Notes under the pieces: model-generated
The model's input: the letters and a program-made list of their open reading frames with translations, nothing else
Databases searched by the model: none
What the model was told of the DNA's origin: nothing
Shown: positions 1 to 11,375 of the stretch, one piece after another
Layout of the letters: each line of letters begins with the position of its first letter
Position numbering within the stretch: position 1 is the stretch's first letter
NCBI RefSeq assembly: GCF_932526225.1
Contig: NC_064044.1
Span: 15,873,453 to 15,937,452 of the forward strand
Direction of reading: 5' to 3'
Length of the DNA stretch: 64,000 nucleotides
Source: Nematostella vectensis
Taxonomy: Eukaryota; Cnidaria; Anthozoa; Actiniaria; Edwardsiidae
Position numbers and translations under genes: made by a program

Positions 1-660
1 TCCAACCTCACGTTGCATCAAACAACCTCACGTTGAATCAAACAACCTCACGTTGAATCATTCAACCTCACGTTGAATCAAACAACCTCACGTTGCATCA
101 AACAACCTCACGTTGAATCAAACAACCTCACGTTGAATCATCCAACCACACGTTGAATCATCCAACCTCACGTTGAATCATCCAACCTCACGTTGAATCA
201 TCCAACCTCACGTTGAATCATCCAACCTCACGTTGAATCATCCAACCTCACGTTGAATCAAACAACCTCACGTTGAATCATCCAACCTCACGTTGAATCA
301 TCCAACCTCACGTTGAATCATCCAACCTCACGTTGAATCATCCAACCTCACGTTGAATCATCCAACCTCACGTTGAATCATCCAACCTCACGTTGAATCA
401 AACAACCTCACGTTGAATCATCCAACCTCACGTTGAATCATCCAACCTCACGTTGAATCATCCAACCTCACGTTGAATCATCCAACCTCACGTTGAATCA
501 TCCAACCTCACGTTGAATCATCCAACCTCACGTTGAATCATCCAACCTCACGTTGAATCATCCAACCTCACGTTGAATCATCCAACCTCACGTTGAATCA
601 TCCAACCTCACGTTGAATCAAACAACCTCACGTTGCACCAAATAACTTCACGTTGAATCA
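1..660. repeat. 20-bp tandem satellite, about 33 copies, open at left edge
   Basis: A 20-bp unit, CAACCTCACGTTGAATCA plus a variable two-base prefix, runs from base 1 without any length change for 33 units. Variation is almost confined to the first bases of the unit (TCCA, AACA or TTCA) and to GAATCA/GCATCA. The array decays at about 640-665 and continues off the left edge. Confidence 0.95.
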
Positions 661-1703
661 TTCAAGCTCAAAACTACGCAAGAGCAAGCATATCACAACC
701 AAATCAAAGATCTGAGGAATCGGAAACAGTAACGTTTTTTCCGATTCTCTAATGGTTAAAAATTCCTTTGACCACCCAATTTGCTATCTCTTAGAGGTAA
801 GAATTTCTGTTGACCACACCCAAAGTGCTATCCCTTGATTTTGCCTACGATCGTCCCCGTCTGTTTTTATCGGAGTCCCTCCAGGACAATATTTTTTACT
901 TTATACCTTTAAAATCTCTATTTTCCTTGTCTCCTGTTCTCAAAGTAGATTGACAAGTTATGCTCACACCGACGATGAAGTTGTTTTGAACTCGCTCCTG
1001 TCTTGAGTTGTTTTGAGCTCGCTCCAGTCATGAGTTGTTTTGAGGTTGCTCCTGTCTTGAGTTGTTTTGAGCTTGCTCCTGTCTTGTTTGCGTTTTGTAA
1101 CGGAGCTCTGCACTTGACGAGGTCTGGCGGGAATGACGCCCCTTTAAAGCGCGCGTTCGTGTTAAAAAGTAGGAAAATATAAACGCGGAGCTTTAGTTCA
1201 ATAATTTTAATAGACAGCTGGCGACGCTACCGACGTCACACATCACGTGACTATCTTCTTGAATTACATGATATCTTCTAAGTTCTGACGATGTTTCTAC
1301 CAATTTTTGTTATATGACCATTCTATTTCACCCCTTTGACACTTACATGACGTCTTCCAATATTAGTTAGCCTTACGAAGATTCATATCATAATTTATTT
1401 ATTTTTTTTAGTTTTTTTATGGTGTCATCGATTACGTCACACATCACGTGACTTGCTGCACTCCCTCGACTCCTTCATAACATCTTCTAAGTCTTGTTGT
1501 CTGAAGAGGTTTCAAACATGAGATATGGATATTTATGCTTTTAGGGACTTCACCGATGACGTAACATCGACACATACATGACACCTACCAAGTTTGGAAG
1601 GAAATCGCGTCACATATCGATGGGTTACCAATATTTGCTACAAAATTGTTCTTGTATACAACTTTTTCTTAGGTATGGGGCTCCGCTCACGCCTACAGCT
1701 CCT
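661..1703. other. Non-coding stretch with a diverged direct repeat
   Basis: No gene recognised. Two diverged segments, near 1220-1300 and 1430-1500, share ACGTCACACATCACGTGACT followed by a CATCTTCTAAGT-type block, so this looks like old dispersed-repeat sequence. Near 990-1085 a short GAGTTGTTTTGAGCTCGCTCC-like motif is repeated about four times. Confidence 0.5.
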
Positions 1704-2297
1704 TTATAATGACAGATAGAGGGCGTTGATTTCTTCTCTCCGGTTGAGGCCAAAAGGAGTGCCGGCACGAGCTATCAGTGGCTTCTCTTGTTTTTCGGAT
1801 GGAGTCACGGTTACTGATATTTTAATATTTTTTTTAAGATCCTGAAAATATGAGCGTAGTTTCCCTTGACCACCTCGTTCCGACAGATTTCGTACTAGTA
1901 CGCGATCACCTGGCTGAAGTGATGAGCTCCTTAATTTCTTCTCATAGTGTTTCTTGCCTCGTGCTAATTGAACTCTGGACTTTGAACGCGCGATCTTGTA
2001 AGCTTCTTCCATGGCTGCACGCCACTTCACAACAGCACCGAGTTGTCCCATCTCCTCGGGTAATTCCTTAAACACGATCGGGTGAAGTTTCCGGGGGAGG
2101 ACAAGTTGAAGACGCAGCCCAAGTCGCCGACGTAGGATGTTATCCTTACCTAGTTCCAACCTTTTCCATTGATGTAACGGGGCCTTTGTTGCCGCGGTTT
2201 CCTTCTGTCGTTCCTTGACACTTGCTGCAGACTTGCTAAGCATGAAATGAATCACCTTACCAACCAACCTCACGCTGCAGTCCCGCAATGTCCTCAT
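1704..2297 (-). pseudogene. Integrase fragment of the gypsy element, catalytic core deleted
   Basis: This reading frame joins the region after the integrase HHCC finger (residues about 47-87) directly to the C-terminal basic region (from about residue 89). In that C-terminal part, YKIARSKSRVQLARGKKHY and PGDRVLVRNLSERGGQGKL are typical of gypsy integrase tails. The DDE core that should lie between them is absent, so the fragment cannot be a working integrase. The last 35 or so residues run into unrelated sequence. The ATG is only the first in frame and is not a real start. Confidence 0.7.
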
Positions 2298-2673
2298 TCT
2301 ACCATGACATCATCGTCAGGAGAATTCTCCAGGCGTCTTAACATTGAGATCATTGGAATATCATCACGATGTACTTGGGACTTCACAAAATCAACAGAAG
2401 CCATGATATCATCCTGGCAAATGGTCACATTCCTCCATGTACTTCTCCATACCTTGTGGCATCCGGGAGAGGCCGTCTGCGTCTCCATTTGCCTTTCCGG
2501 GTCGGTAATTAATAACAAAGTTGTAGTCGACTAACTCCGACACCCACCGATGTCGTCCGTATAGACGGTGAATTTAGGGGCGTAAAACAAATAATTCCTA
2601 AACTTGTGATAGCCCATTTGAGCGCTAAAAATTCGAGGATGCAGGTGGTTATTGCGCTCTGCTTGGGTCAACA

Positions 2674-2995
2674 ACCCGTGACCAATTATCCCCGTGACCC
2701 GTGACCAATTATCCCCGTGACCCGTGACCAATTATCCCCGTGACCCGTGACCAATTATCCCCGTGACCCGTGACCAAGTATCCCCGTGACCCGTGACCAA
2801 TTATCCCCGTGACCCGTGACCAATTATCCCCGTTACCCGTAACCAATTATCCCCGTGACCCGTGACCAATTATCCCCGTGACCCGTGACCAATTATCCCC
2901 GTGACCCGTGACCAATTATCCCCGTGACCCGTAACCAATTATCCCCGTGACCCGTAATCAATTATCCCCGTGACCCGTAACCAATTATCCCCAGG
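2674..2995. repeat. 23-bp minisatellite, about 14 copies, inside gypsy RNase H
   Basis: The unit is CCCGTGACCAATTATC plus CCCGTGA (23 bp), nearly identical in all copies, with CCCGTAACC and CCGTTACCC variants. On the minus strand it reads ATTGGTCACGGGTCACGG, which matches the coding context of the RNase H segment (a GVIGHGSR-like peptide), so the array probably arose from element sequence. Because 23 is not a multiple of 3 the frame is destroyed. Confidence 0.92.
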
Positions 2996-3128
2996 GTTCC
3001 GTTCTGGCGTTGGTATAATACAGCCCCCAGTCCCCGCTCCGAAGCGTCTGTGTGGAGAATAAATGGTTGTTTTTAATCGGAGTAAGCCATTACGGGAGGT
3101 GTTGTGATGATACCAATGAGTGTCTCGA

Positions 3129-3557
3129 CTATACGCTGGTGATCCTCGGACCAAGACACTGGCTGTCGTGAAAACGACTTACTCGCCTGGGCCCCTTACG
3201 ACTCTTAAACGCAGATGATTTGGTAGCTCCCTCAGGCTCTTTTAGTAGGTAGTAAATGGGCGCTGCGATTGTTGCAAAGTTATGTACATATCTACGGGAA
3301 TAACTTAACAGTCTCATTAGCCTGCGGACATCCCCCCACTGTCCTAGGTGGTGGATTCTTTAAATCTGTAACTTCCTTGATACTCTCATCCGATAACCCT
3401 CCGATACAATGTGACCCAGGAACGTCACTTCTCTATGGAAAACCTTACATTTACTTGGTTTAAGTTTGATTCCATGCTCTCGAAGTCTTTGTTGTACTTT
3501 CCTCAGATCGATCAAATGTTCGTCAAATGTTTTTCTGAATACAACGACATCGTCCAA
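3129..3557 (-). pseudogene. Reverse transcriptase / RNase H fragments of the gypsy element
   Basis: Segment 3557-3360 encodes the palm with DDVVVF in the position of the YxDD-like active site, followed by KTFDEHL and [11 protein letters not shown], a strong Ty3/gypsy RT signature. Segment 3317-3129, in another frame, encodes the start of the RT-RNase H connection (RRYVHNFATIAAPIY). A frame break lies between them at about 3320-3360. Upstream (3740-3560) the frame has several stops. Confidence 0.8.
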
Positions 3558-3740
3558 GTATGGGATACATGCTACTCACTTTCACCGCTATTTCCTTGGC
3601 GACGTGTTCCTGTCATGGGGGGCGCTGAAAAGGCGGGTGAAGTCCTTGATGGCGTTAAGGACAAAGTGATGTTCGCAAGTATCACCAATAGACTGATCAG
3701 CGAAAAGGTAAAAGGTAAAAACAGCAAACTGACGTAGTGG

Positions 3741-4059
3741 TCATAAGAGTGACACTAACTTTGTCTGAAGACGAGAAGCCCTGCTCTCCTTTACCAGCTT
3801 CGAAGTCGTCATCAGTGGTGGTACTGGTCCGACTCAGCGATAGAGGCCGGTCGTAGAGCAGGATGAAAACTCCTCCTGGGCGGCGCAGAATAGGTAGTGT
3901 CCTCATCGTCGTCATCTAACAATGAAGTGGAGATGGGACGTCTGTAGGGACGGCACAAGGCGTCTTGTCTTCTTGGGGCTGATCGTATTTTTCTCCGATT
4001 TCGGTTTAAAAAAAGTGATCAAGTTCCGCCACTATAGTTCGGACAGAAAAAAAGAGCAC
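3741..4059. other. No gene recognised
   Basis: This short stretch upstream (minus sense) of the gypsy RT fragment has an open minus frame at 3915-3697 that resembles nothing I know. It may be element-derived. Confidence 0.3.
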
Positions 4060-4251
4060 TTACCGAAACAGGGAAGCAGATTCAAGGAGCTTCTTCGAGC
4101 GGGAGGAGGAGCCATCAGCCTTATGGACCTCCTTGAGGTAAAGGCTCAAGTTCTGGATGGCCTCGTGGCAAAACGGGCAAACGACGGTCCTGCCATGTTC
4201 GGCGATTGGCTTCTCCGCCAACTTTTTTGCCCTGTTGCCCGTATTGACCAT
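4060..4251 (-). pseudogene. Degenerate zinc-finger-like coding fragment
   Basis: Minus-strand frame with VVCPFCHEAIQNLSLYLKEVH: a C-x2-C pair and a terminal His spaced like a C2H2 finger, but the first His is replaced (LYLKEVH where HLxxxH is expected). The frame ends at GTAAGT (minus sense), which would be a good splice donor, so this could be an exon relic. A second overlapping frame (4345-4121) suggests a frameshift. The family is not recognised and no function is inferred. Confidence 0.3.
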
Positions 4252-4474
4252 ACGACACTTCTCTAACTTGGCCTAACGCCATTTCCCCTCCAGCCCATGG
4301 ACATGTTGGAGGAAACGAAATATTTTCGACCTCCATTGTTCGCATACAATTAAGCAGCTGCGCTGCATGTTTGACTTCTTCTGCTGGTACGACAAAGGAA
4401 ACGTAGAGTGTTACTTAACCGCACTATGTAGGTCAAACACATCAGGTGCCTTCAGCGCTATGGTTTTTACTCTC

Positions 4475-5057
4475 TTACTGCTTCCTTCTCTTGCTTGATC
4501 TCAGCCTTTTCAACCTTGTCATCCGATGGTTGAGGAGGAAGGTAATGGTTGAGGAGGAAGGTAATGGTTGAGGAGGAAGGTAATGGTTGAGGAGGAAGGT
4601 AATGGCTGAGGATGGAGGAACTTTATTTTCGAGTATCGTGGGCCTTACCTGGCATGCATGGTCCTCCAGGAGAGAGGGGCCCAATAGGGACAGAAACACA
4701 ACGTGGTTAATTCAGAAGTCGATCAATGGTTTATATTCTAGCATGTGTCCTACATGGATGTCCAAGCACTTGAGGGCATTTGAAGGGAGATCACCCCCGC
4801 CCTTAGGTGGCTCCATCATTCCAAGCTGAGCTTGCACAGGGCGGTCCTTATCCTCTACATCTGCCGTAAGAGGACTGGGGTGCGAGATGGGCATGATGCT
4901 GTCCAACCTTTTGAACTACATTGCTTCGATGGCCCTCAAGAAGACATTTTTGGCCATCTTGCACCGTACTAGTAGTGTTGCGCTGAATTAGAGACAATCC
5001 ATTTTCCACTGATGATCCTCCACCGCAGTTTAGGAGTTCAACTTCATTCATCTCCAT
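4475..5057 (-). pseudogene. Unrecognised coding-like debris, minus strand
   Basis: Three short minus frames (5057-4848, 4906-4712, 4699-4475) follow one another with frame changes and carry non-random peptide composition (for example DKDRPVQAQLGMMEPPKGG). I recognise no family. They may be remnants of the same mobile element as the finger-like fragment at 4060-4251. A small minisatellite at 4527-4612 interrupts them. Confidence 0.25.
4527..4612. repeat. 19-bp tandem repeat, about 4.5 copies
   Basis: The unit TGGTTGAGGAGGAAGGTAA is repeated with only the last copy diverged. Confidence 0.9.
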
Positions 5058-8000
5058 TCATCTTAGTACATTTTCATACCTTTTTCTTTTTACTTTATGA
5101 AGCTGCTGCACGAGTGTTCGACAGATTTAGCATTTACAATTTTGAATATTTTGAGAATTCTTGCCAAAAACTCCCATAGAGCCAAACGCAAGGGTTTCAC
5201 TCTCATGTACTATCATCAACGTTTAACACCGGATTAATAGAGGCTTACGAGGGGCAACGAATGGTTTACGAGCGGCTTACTAAGAGTTTACAAAGGGCTT
5301 ACGAAGGATTTACTATAGCCTTACGAGCCTGAGGTAAGAGAGAAAGGGTGGAGCTCCCAAGCTTTGTCGTTACGACTGGATTCTAAAGATTGTTTCTAGC
5401 CATTGTTAAGAATCTCTAAAAATCCATCCACAGGTCCATTCCATTGGAATTGGAACTGCATAAGCTTTCACAGGTCCTGTGGCTTGTTGCGAGGAATGTT
5501 TTTGGACACGGGCATGAGGAATTTTAGCATTATGTTGCTGGGGAGTGAGGGGGAATGGGCTGGTTAAAATTTTGTATTGCTAGTCTCAGAGTTTCCCCTA
5601 CCCAAGATCCCCCCAAGATTGTCGAGATAGAAGCCTTGTGGGGCTTGCCCTACCAAATCCCTCATTCAAAATACTCAAAATTAAGGCAAGTGGTTTATAT
5701 TGTCCTGTCTTTCATAGACATACAAACGTGACATGTTCGAAGGTCATTTACAAGTGGGGGGCACAATTAGTTAGATTAAAGATGGCGTTTTTCCTTGATA
5801 TAATGTTTGTAAATGTGCACGTTTCCATTGAATCTACCTTGAACCAAACCAAAACACAAAACCAATGCAAACAGAGAACACTAAGCTCGGCCACTAGGTT
5901 CTATCTGAGTTCTTATCCGGGTTTACCGTATACACCTTATCAATAAAGGTTGTCAGTGCAAATGGCAAATGGCGATTGGCAAACGGCAGTTCTACGACCG
6001 AAAGTAACCATGCGTCTTGAAGAATATTGATAAATCAAAACAATTATTCACTAAAGGTTACCAATGCTTGGCTTTGAATTTATTTAACTCCTTTAATTTT
6101 ACGAATAATTAGCACTGACAACCTTTTATGAAATGGGTGTATCGTCATGTTGATATGTCAAAGCAATATTCTGACAAACATTAACTGGTTTATTGGTGAA
6201 TTTTAGACCTCTATATAAAAACCCTTGCTTTCCCATTTTTATCCTCAGGCAAAATAAGATTTCTTATCTTCTTCCAAACAACATTGTCCATTAATTTTTC
6301 TGTCCTAGGGCGCGTCTTTTTACCAACTGCTGGATGCGTTTTTTGTTATTTTCTATTTCAGTCTTGCGCAAAGGAAATTATATGTGCCAATAAAACAATA
6401 CTTCGGAAATGAATGCAAATATCCTTGTCATAATATCTGGTTGTGTTGTTCAATTCAGTTTTAAAAGAAAAACTTAGTCCTGAATCTCTCGAATTTTTAT
6501 CGAGAATTCGAATTATCGAGGGAAAAATGGGACTTCGAGTTATCAAGGGTTCTAGTTATCGGTATTATTGCATTTGTCTCGTAGCTCAAGGCAGACCAAA
6601 ATTTCAAGGCCGGAATTTAGCAAATCCGGAAAGCGATATATCAGTTGTGATATCGGCTGAAAACAGTTATGAAAGCAGCAGGACTTACAAGCCAGGGACA
6701 AAAGAATAACGCCTTAAAGATAATAAAAATCCCTTTCCCTCTTTCATTTGTACAGACTCATGTATGTTGCTAGGAAGTACAGAGCAGCTAGGGGAATGCA
6801 AAACATGTCTTTTAACATATTTCCAAAGATTTGTTTAATGTTATGCATGGGCACAGAGAACAACAACTGGAAAATGATATTCAGTTGTAAACCGATTAGC
6901 GCTGTTTGATAATCGGTATGGGCTTTCGCTTGTCGAAATTTTATAGCGTAAAAACAGTTTGGAATTCATAAGTGTCCCCAAAACGCCGGCCGGCATTTGG
7001 CTAAAACCATCAAAACAACTTATTGTTTTAGTTCTTAGGCCAAAACCTCAAAAACCACCCCCCAATTGCGCTTTAGCCAATCGGAGAAAAGGTCATATTA
7101 TCTCCATCAGTTGTGCGATGACCCGGTTTTGCGATATGAATAATCAGCACCCAAAAACTCGTAAACACTCGAATGGTTTTCCCGTCCCGTGTCAACTGTC
7201 AAGTTGATGAATTGCCGATTTCGTTTTCTTTACTTGTTTCTGTTTTCGTGCTGTAAATCCTTCAGGCTACTATGTTTTACCGACCATAGACAAGATGGGA
7301 AAATCATTTTAAAATTTAGACCAATATTTCCGAATGATATCAGTTAATGAGTCTCATTAGTATAAAATATTGGAGCCATTCGAATGCAATTTGGCTTGCA
7401 ACAACGATTCCCCGCATTTGATCGACGAGAGATCGAACTAATCATTAAAATCTATACCTAAACAACTAGAAATTGAAAAATACCCCCATTAGGATTTAGA
7501 AATACAATTTCTGTTCTGGCTGCCGGCCTTAAATTTTATCGATCGGAAACTCGAGATGGTATTAACTGTCCACATCGCAAAAACATCGCACCGCAAAAGG
7601 CCACCGGTTTATATAGTGACAAAACTGATGTGGTATTTTTCCCGAAGATGAATTTTTAATTAGGCTGTTTTAACAGAACTGTAATTGTGAGCTCTTGCGA
7701 GGGGATAAAACATGACAAAAACAACAATGAATGTTAAGTGAATGGAATTTATTTAGACGCGATCATTCGCTCTTTAAGCACGGCTAAAAACCTTTTCCAC
7801 TGCCTTGAATATCAAGACGAGCACAAATAAAAGTCGATTTATTGCACGGGCCATATATACTTTATAGAACTCTGGTAACTTTAACAGCAACTACAAACAA
7901 TAGTAGTTTTAACATTCCTCGCGGGTTTTCCCCTGTAAATATAAACTACAATTCGGGATTTCACTTATAAGTTGATGTATGAATTTTATCGGGTATCAAA

Positions 8001-8265
8001 GAAAATATCTCTTAGTGCCCTTATAAGTATTAACCTCGGCGTGAAACCGAACAGTACTTATTATTTGGTAAATAACTTAGCTCCCTAAACCATCATATGA
8101 TGTCACTGGGAAAAATATTCGACTGTCCGTCTGGATGAACGGCTTAGATAAATGTCCTTTGCCATAAAAATATAGTGTTTGTATATGGTAAAAACCTATA
8201 TACATCTTGATAAATTATTCTTTCTCGTATGTGCTGTATGTGTGTGGATGGGGTGTACAGTTGAC
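5058..8265. other. 3.2 kb intergenic DNA and 3' flank of the ZNF395-like gene
   Basis: No conserved coding frame. Open frames here are short and lack family features. The right part (about 7.8-8.27 kb) is presumably the 3' UTR of the minus-strand ZNF395-like gene. Confidence 0.5.
7838..7843 (-). terminator. Candidate poly(A) signal for the ZNF395-like gene
   Basis: AATAAA on the minus strand lies about 420 nt past the stop codon. A second AATAAA is at 7748-7753. Position is the only support. Confidence 0.35.
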
Positions 8266-8704
8266 TCAGTCGGTGAAACGAACACAAGCTTTTTTCCAGC
8301 GGCACTGTGTGCACCAAAGGTGCCGGTTTTCCATGCCGTATACTTTTCTGCATTTCTTGCTGTCTCCTCTGACCTTCTTCGTGTGGTACTGCTGAGTTGT
8401 CCGGGTGGGCGAGCTTGGCTTGGCCGCTGCCTTGGAAGGCACGAATTGGGTGTGGTCGGTGGGGTTTAAATCCCAGTTGAAGTGTAGATTCTGCGGGGAA
8501 TTTTCCATCAAGGTTGGGCTTAAACCAGGCTCGGTCCAGGGGGACTTTACCATATCGAAATGTGACTGTGTAGGGGTGGGTGAGAGTGCAAGGGGATGAG
8601 GGAATGGGTCGTTAGCGTAGTATTCATCGCCATCTGTTTCTCTCTCAGTGAAGTAGAATTCTTCTTCACCGTCGCTGAAGCCGTCTTCCGAGTGTCTTTT
8701 CGGG
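8266..8704 (-). CDS. ZNF395-like: ZNF395-like exon 5, acidic region and C-clamp (residues 301-446)
   Basis: Acceptor TTCCTTGCAG. Begins with PKRHSEDGFSDGEEEFYFTE, matching the acidic FYYTE block that follows the finger in vertebrates, and ends in the C-clamp KKCRKVYG...WCTQCRWKKACVRFTD with stop TGA at 8266-8268. Confidence 0.95.
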
Positions 8705-11375
8705 CTGCAAGGAAAACAAACATCAGACTTTCAATAAACAGTACGATATACGCACCAGAATTATTAGCCCGGAGTACATTTGCAGTACAGTATAAAGAGT
8801 ATTTGGTTCAAAGAAATAGATAGTATCAATAAAATTTCAGTCATACATAACACTTGACCATATAAAGTAATTTCCATAGAAACTTTTCTTACACAGAAAC
8901 CGAGTTCCACATAAACATGATATATTTCAAATGAAACAATGAAACTGAAAGTGCTTGTTAGTAGAACACAGCACGGGAAATTTCCCTATTTATACTATGT
9001 AGCAGGTTATAAATACCCTACAAGGGGCCACAGGCAAAAATCACATCTAATTGCACACTTTGATCTTTGGCCATGTTTACCGCAAAATGTGTACCTTACA
9101 AAAACAGAAATATATAAAATACTGGCTTATCAGCTGAAAGCACTAAACGTGTGACTTCGGATTCACAAACGTGATTTTCTAAAGCCATTTGTTATTGATT
9201 TTGACACAAGAGTCAACAACCGTCTCAAATACTGTCTAGTTGTCTTTTAAGCAGAAGAAAGCGAATTCTGGGTTTACTTACCCTAAATGAATAGTCCGAA
9301 CATGGCGAATAATGCCGGGAGCAGTAGAGAGGATCTTGCAACACCCGGGCCATGTACAATGGTACAGCGTCTTCTTGGAGCCGCCGGTAGAGGAAGTCGA
9401 GTTCTAAACAAAACAACGAGAGAAACAAGTTCTAGACGTGACTACGACCATGATGCAGCGCGCGCTCTGCAAACAAATCCCTTCAAAACTTATTTTTGCA
9501 AGGTCTGAGTAAACTGAAGGCTGTTAAAAAAAAAAAAAAAAAGAATTCGTGACAAAAAGCATGCATGATTTTTTTACAGGCAATATTAAGGGAAATTTAA
9601 GGATTTTTTTTTTTTTAATATGGAAACCGGGATTCTGGGCTAGTTTTTTTTTTTGCTTTTATTTATTTCTCCGGGAGAAACGGTTCGCTACAGACCTCCA
9701 ATGCAAGACCAGGAAATTTGCCTCCTCATCAAAATCAAGCTATGCCTGCGACTGGTCGAGGATAACTACTTTCTGATGCTAATTTTTATTTCTCAGCGGC
9801 GCAAAACAGAACCTGCCCGAAGGCACACAAACTCAGGCTTTTCCAAGCGAAACCGGCTAGAAGTGGCAGCTATAGGAATAAGAGCAGAAAATAAAACTGA
9901 TCACTAATAGTTAGTTACGATTGCAAGGAACAGTTGCAGAGGTAATATTTGCAAAAAAGAAATAACCAGCAGGGTATCCGGATAAGACTGGAAATTATTA
10001 AGCGAAAATCCATGTAATACAGAGAGACAAAGAGTGCGGAACCGGTGAAATTAACATAATCACATGATCAAAAACGTTTTTGGTTGTTTACAAGATCGAA
10101 CAGCGAGAAATCGGTGGCAAAAAAATCCTACCTTTCGCTTTCTTGTTCTATCTCTTCTGACAAAGTCAATCCCAATGCCTTCATCTGAATTTTCAGCGCC
10201 GTGGTCTTGAGGAAATTGGAATTCTTCGAGGGAATTTGGCGAAGTTGAAATAGTCGGTGAATTTGATGGACTGTAAGACCATGCCATGTCGGCCCCGGAA
10301 TCGGGAGAGAAAGAAAAAATCGCTTCTTCTCCATGACCTAAAGATACAAAATTATTTTCAAACGAAATTAAATCTTAGAAAAGCACACAATGGCGTTACG
10401 CAAAAGTAATAGAGAGATTTAATATTGGATCCGGGGTTGAGTGTCGTGCGGGGCTGTCTCGTGCAAGAAACGTGCAAGAACCCAAACAAGCACTATTAAA
10501 TGCAATAAAAACTACCTTTATCGGGCTCCTTCAGAATCGGAGAGATTGACAGTGCAGTGAGGACTAAAGCTGCCATTTCTTCGCTTCGTGTAAGATTTTC
10601 TTCTGTCATTGAAGACCTAAACGAGCAACGAAGAAAAATTCTTCAACAGCAATAACAAATGAATGAGCGCAAATAAACGAGCTTAAAATACAATTGCAAA
10701 CCGCGAAACAACATGGAAATTGTGTTATTTTTGTAATAAAAGTTCAATCGGACTAGCTTAAGTTTTAAAAGGACAAACAACTCAGGTTGTAAATTCCCGG
10801 AAGGCTAAAAAAAGAACGTCAATAATTTCAGAAAGCCAGTTCAGTGTCTCTGATCGAATCCGATGCGCGTTTTTTTACGGGCCGTTAAATTAACAAACTT
10901 ACTCGATGTTTTCCACCGGCTTGATCTTCTGGGGAATAGGACATTCGTTTGGCGGTGAATCCTCCAGCAGTTTAAGGGTTGCTCTGTGTTTTTGTGCTTT
11001 GAGTAAGCGAATGTCTTTACGATTCATCACCATCGTGTGTTCTCCGTGATCTGACACGCGAACTAAAACTTTCTTCAAATCAGGCTTGTTTTTCACAACG
11101 CGTGCAGCAACTTCCCTTCCATTGTATGTAATAAAAACACGCTGTCCCGAAGCAAGGTGAACAGAACTTGCAGTGGCAAAGCCAGGACCTACCAACTCAT
11201 CTTCATCAACTTCGGCGATGTAGCCATCATCGAATAGCACGGTATATGTACTTTCGCCGGTAGGACGACTTTTAACAGCCTCCACGACCCCAGAATAATA
11301 CAAAGAATCCTTCCAAGGAGCGCACACACGCAAACCCAGAGAACTGTTCTTCTGTCTTCTTCGTGTTGAGTGCAT
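8266..11375 (-). CDS. ZNF395-like: ZNF395/ZNF704/SLC2A4RG-like C2H2 and C-clamp transcription factor, complete, 5 exons
   Basis: Join on the minus strand: 11375-10903, 10616-10516, 10337-10132, 9403-9282, 8704-8266. This gives 1341 nt, about 446 residues plus stop, and all phases agree. N-terminal residues about 14-65 look Tudor-like (GVVEAVKSR, YTVLFDDGYIAEVDEDEL). A conserved helix follows (EEMAALVLTALSISP, about 170-185). The single finger has C276, C281, H294, H299 (C-x4-C-x12-H-x4-H). The C-terminal C-clamp has C419, C432, C435, C441 (WCTQCRWKKAC). Family members are nuclear DNA-binding regulators: human SLC2A4RG/GEF binds the GLUT4 promoter and HDBP1/2 the HTT promoter. Fly Glut4EF is related. 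The order Tudor-like, finger, C-clamp matches the family. UTR exons were not located. Which vertebrate paralogue is closest cannot be told here. Confidence 0.93.
9282..9403 (-). CDS. ZNF395-like: ZNF395-like exon 4, C2H2 zinc finger (residues 261-301)
   Basis: Acceptor TTTTGTTTAG, donor TTAGG|GTAAGT. Encodes the finger YHCTWPGCCKIL...GIIRHVRTIHLG, very close to the vertebrate YKCLWPNCGKVL...GIKRHVKALHLG. Confidence 0.95.
10132..10337 (-). CDS. ZNF395-like: ZNF395-like exon 3 (residues 192-260)
   Basis: Acceptor TATCTTTAG, donor AAAG|GTAGGA. Ser/Pro/Glu-rich linker (WSYSPSNSPTISTSPNS) ending in a basic RRDRTRKRK cluster just before the finger, probably a nuclear localisation signal. Phase 1 in, phase 0 out. 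Confidence 0.9.
10516..10616 (-). CDS. ZNF395-like: ZNF395-like exon 2 (residues 158-192)
   Basis: Acceptor TCGTTTAG, donor AAAG|GTAGTT. Encodes SEEMAALVLTALSISP, the family motif matching vertebrate EMMAAMVLTSLSCSP. Phase 2 in, phase 1 out. Confidence 0.92.
10903..11375 (-). CDS. ZNF395-like: ZNF395-like exon 1 (residues 1-158)
   Basis: Starts MHSTRRRQKNSS and carries the Tudor-like block and a second beta-rich block (ASGQRVFITYNGREVAARVV). It ends GA|GTAAGT in phase 2. The ATG at 11375 is the first in frame. Confidence 0.92.

Larger units (their letters stand above)
1704..3740 (-). mobile_element. Decayed Ty3/gypsy-type LTR retrotransposon (pol remnants)
   Basis: Minus-strand reading gives the order of a Ty3/gypsy pol: reverse transcriptase (3557-3360, with LDDVV-type active-site context and TFLGHIVSE), the RT/RNase H connection (3317-3129, YVHNFATIAAPIY), RNase H (3154 to about 2531, interrupted by a 23-bp minisatellite), a linker, the N-terminal zinc-region tail of integrase (LVLPRKLHPIVFKEL) and the integrase C-terminal part (YKIARSKSRVQL, PGDRVLVRN). 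Frame changes and stops separate the pieces. The integrase catalytic core is missing near 2030. No LTRs were identified. It is a dead copy. Confidence 0.8.
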
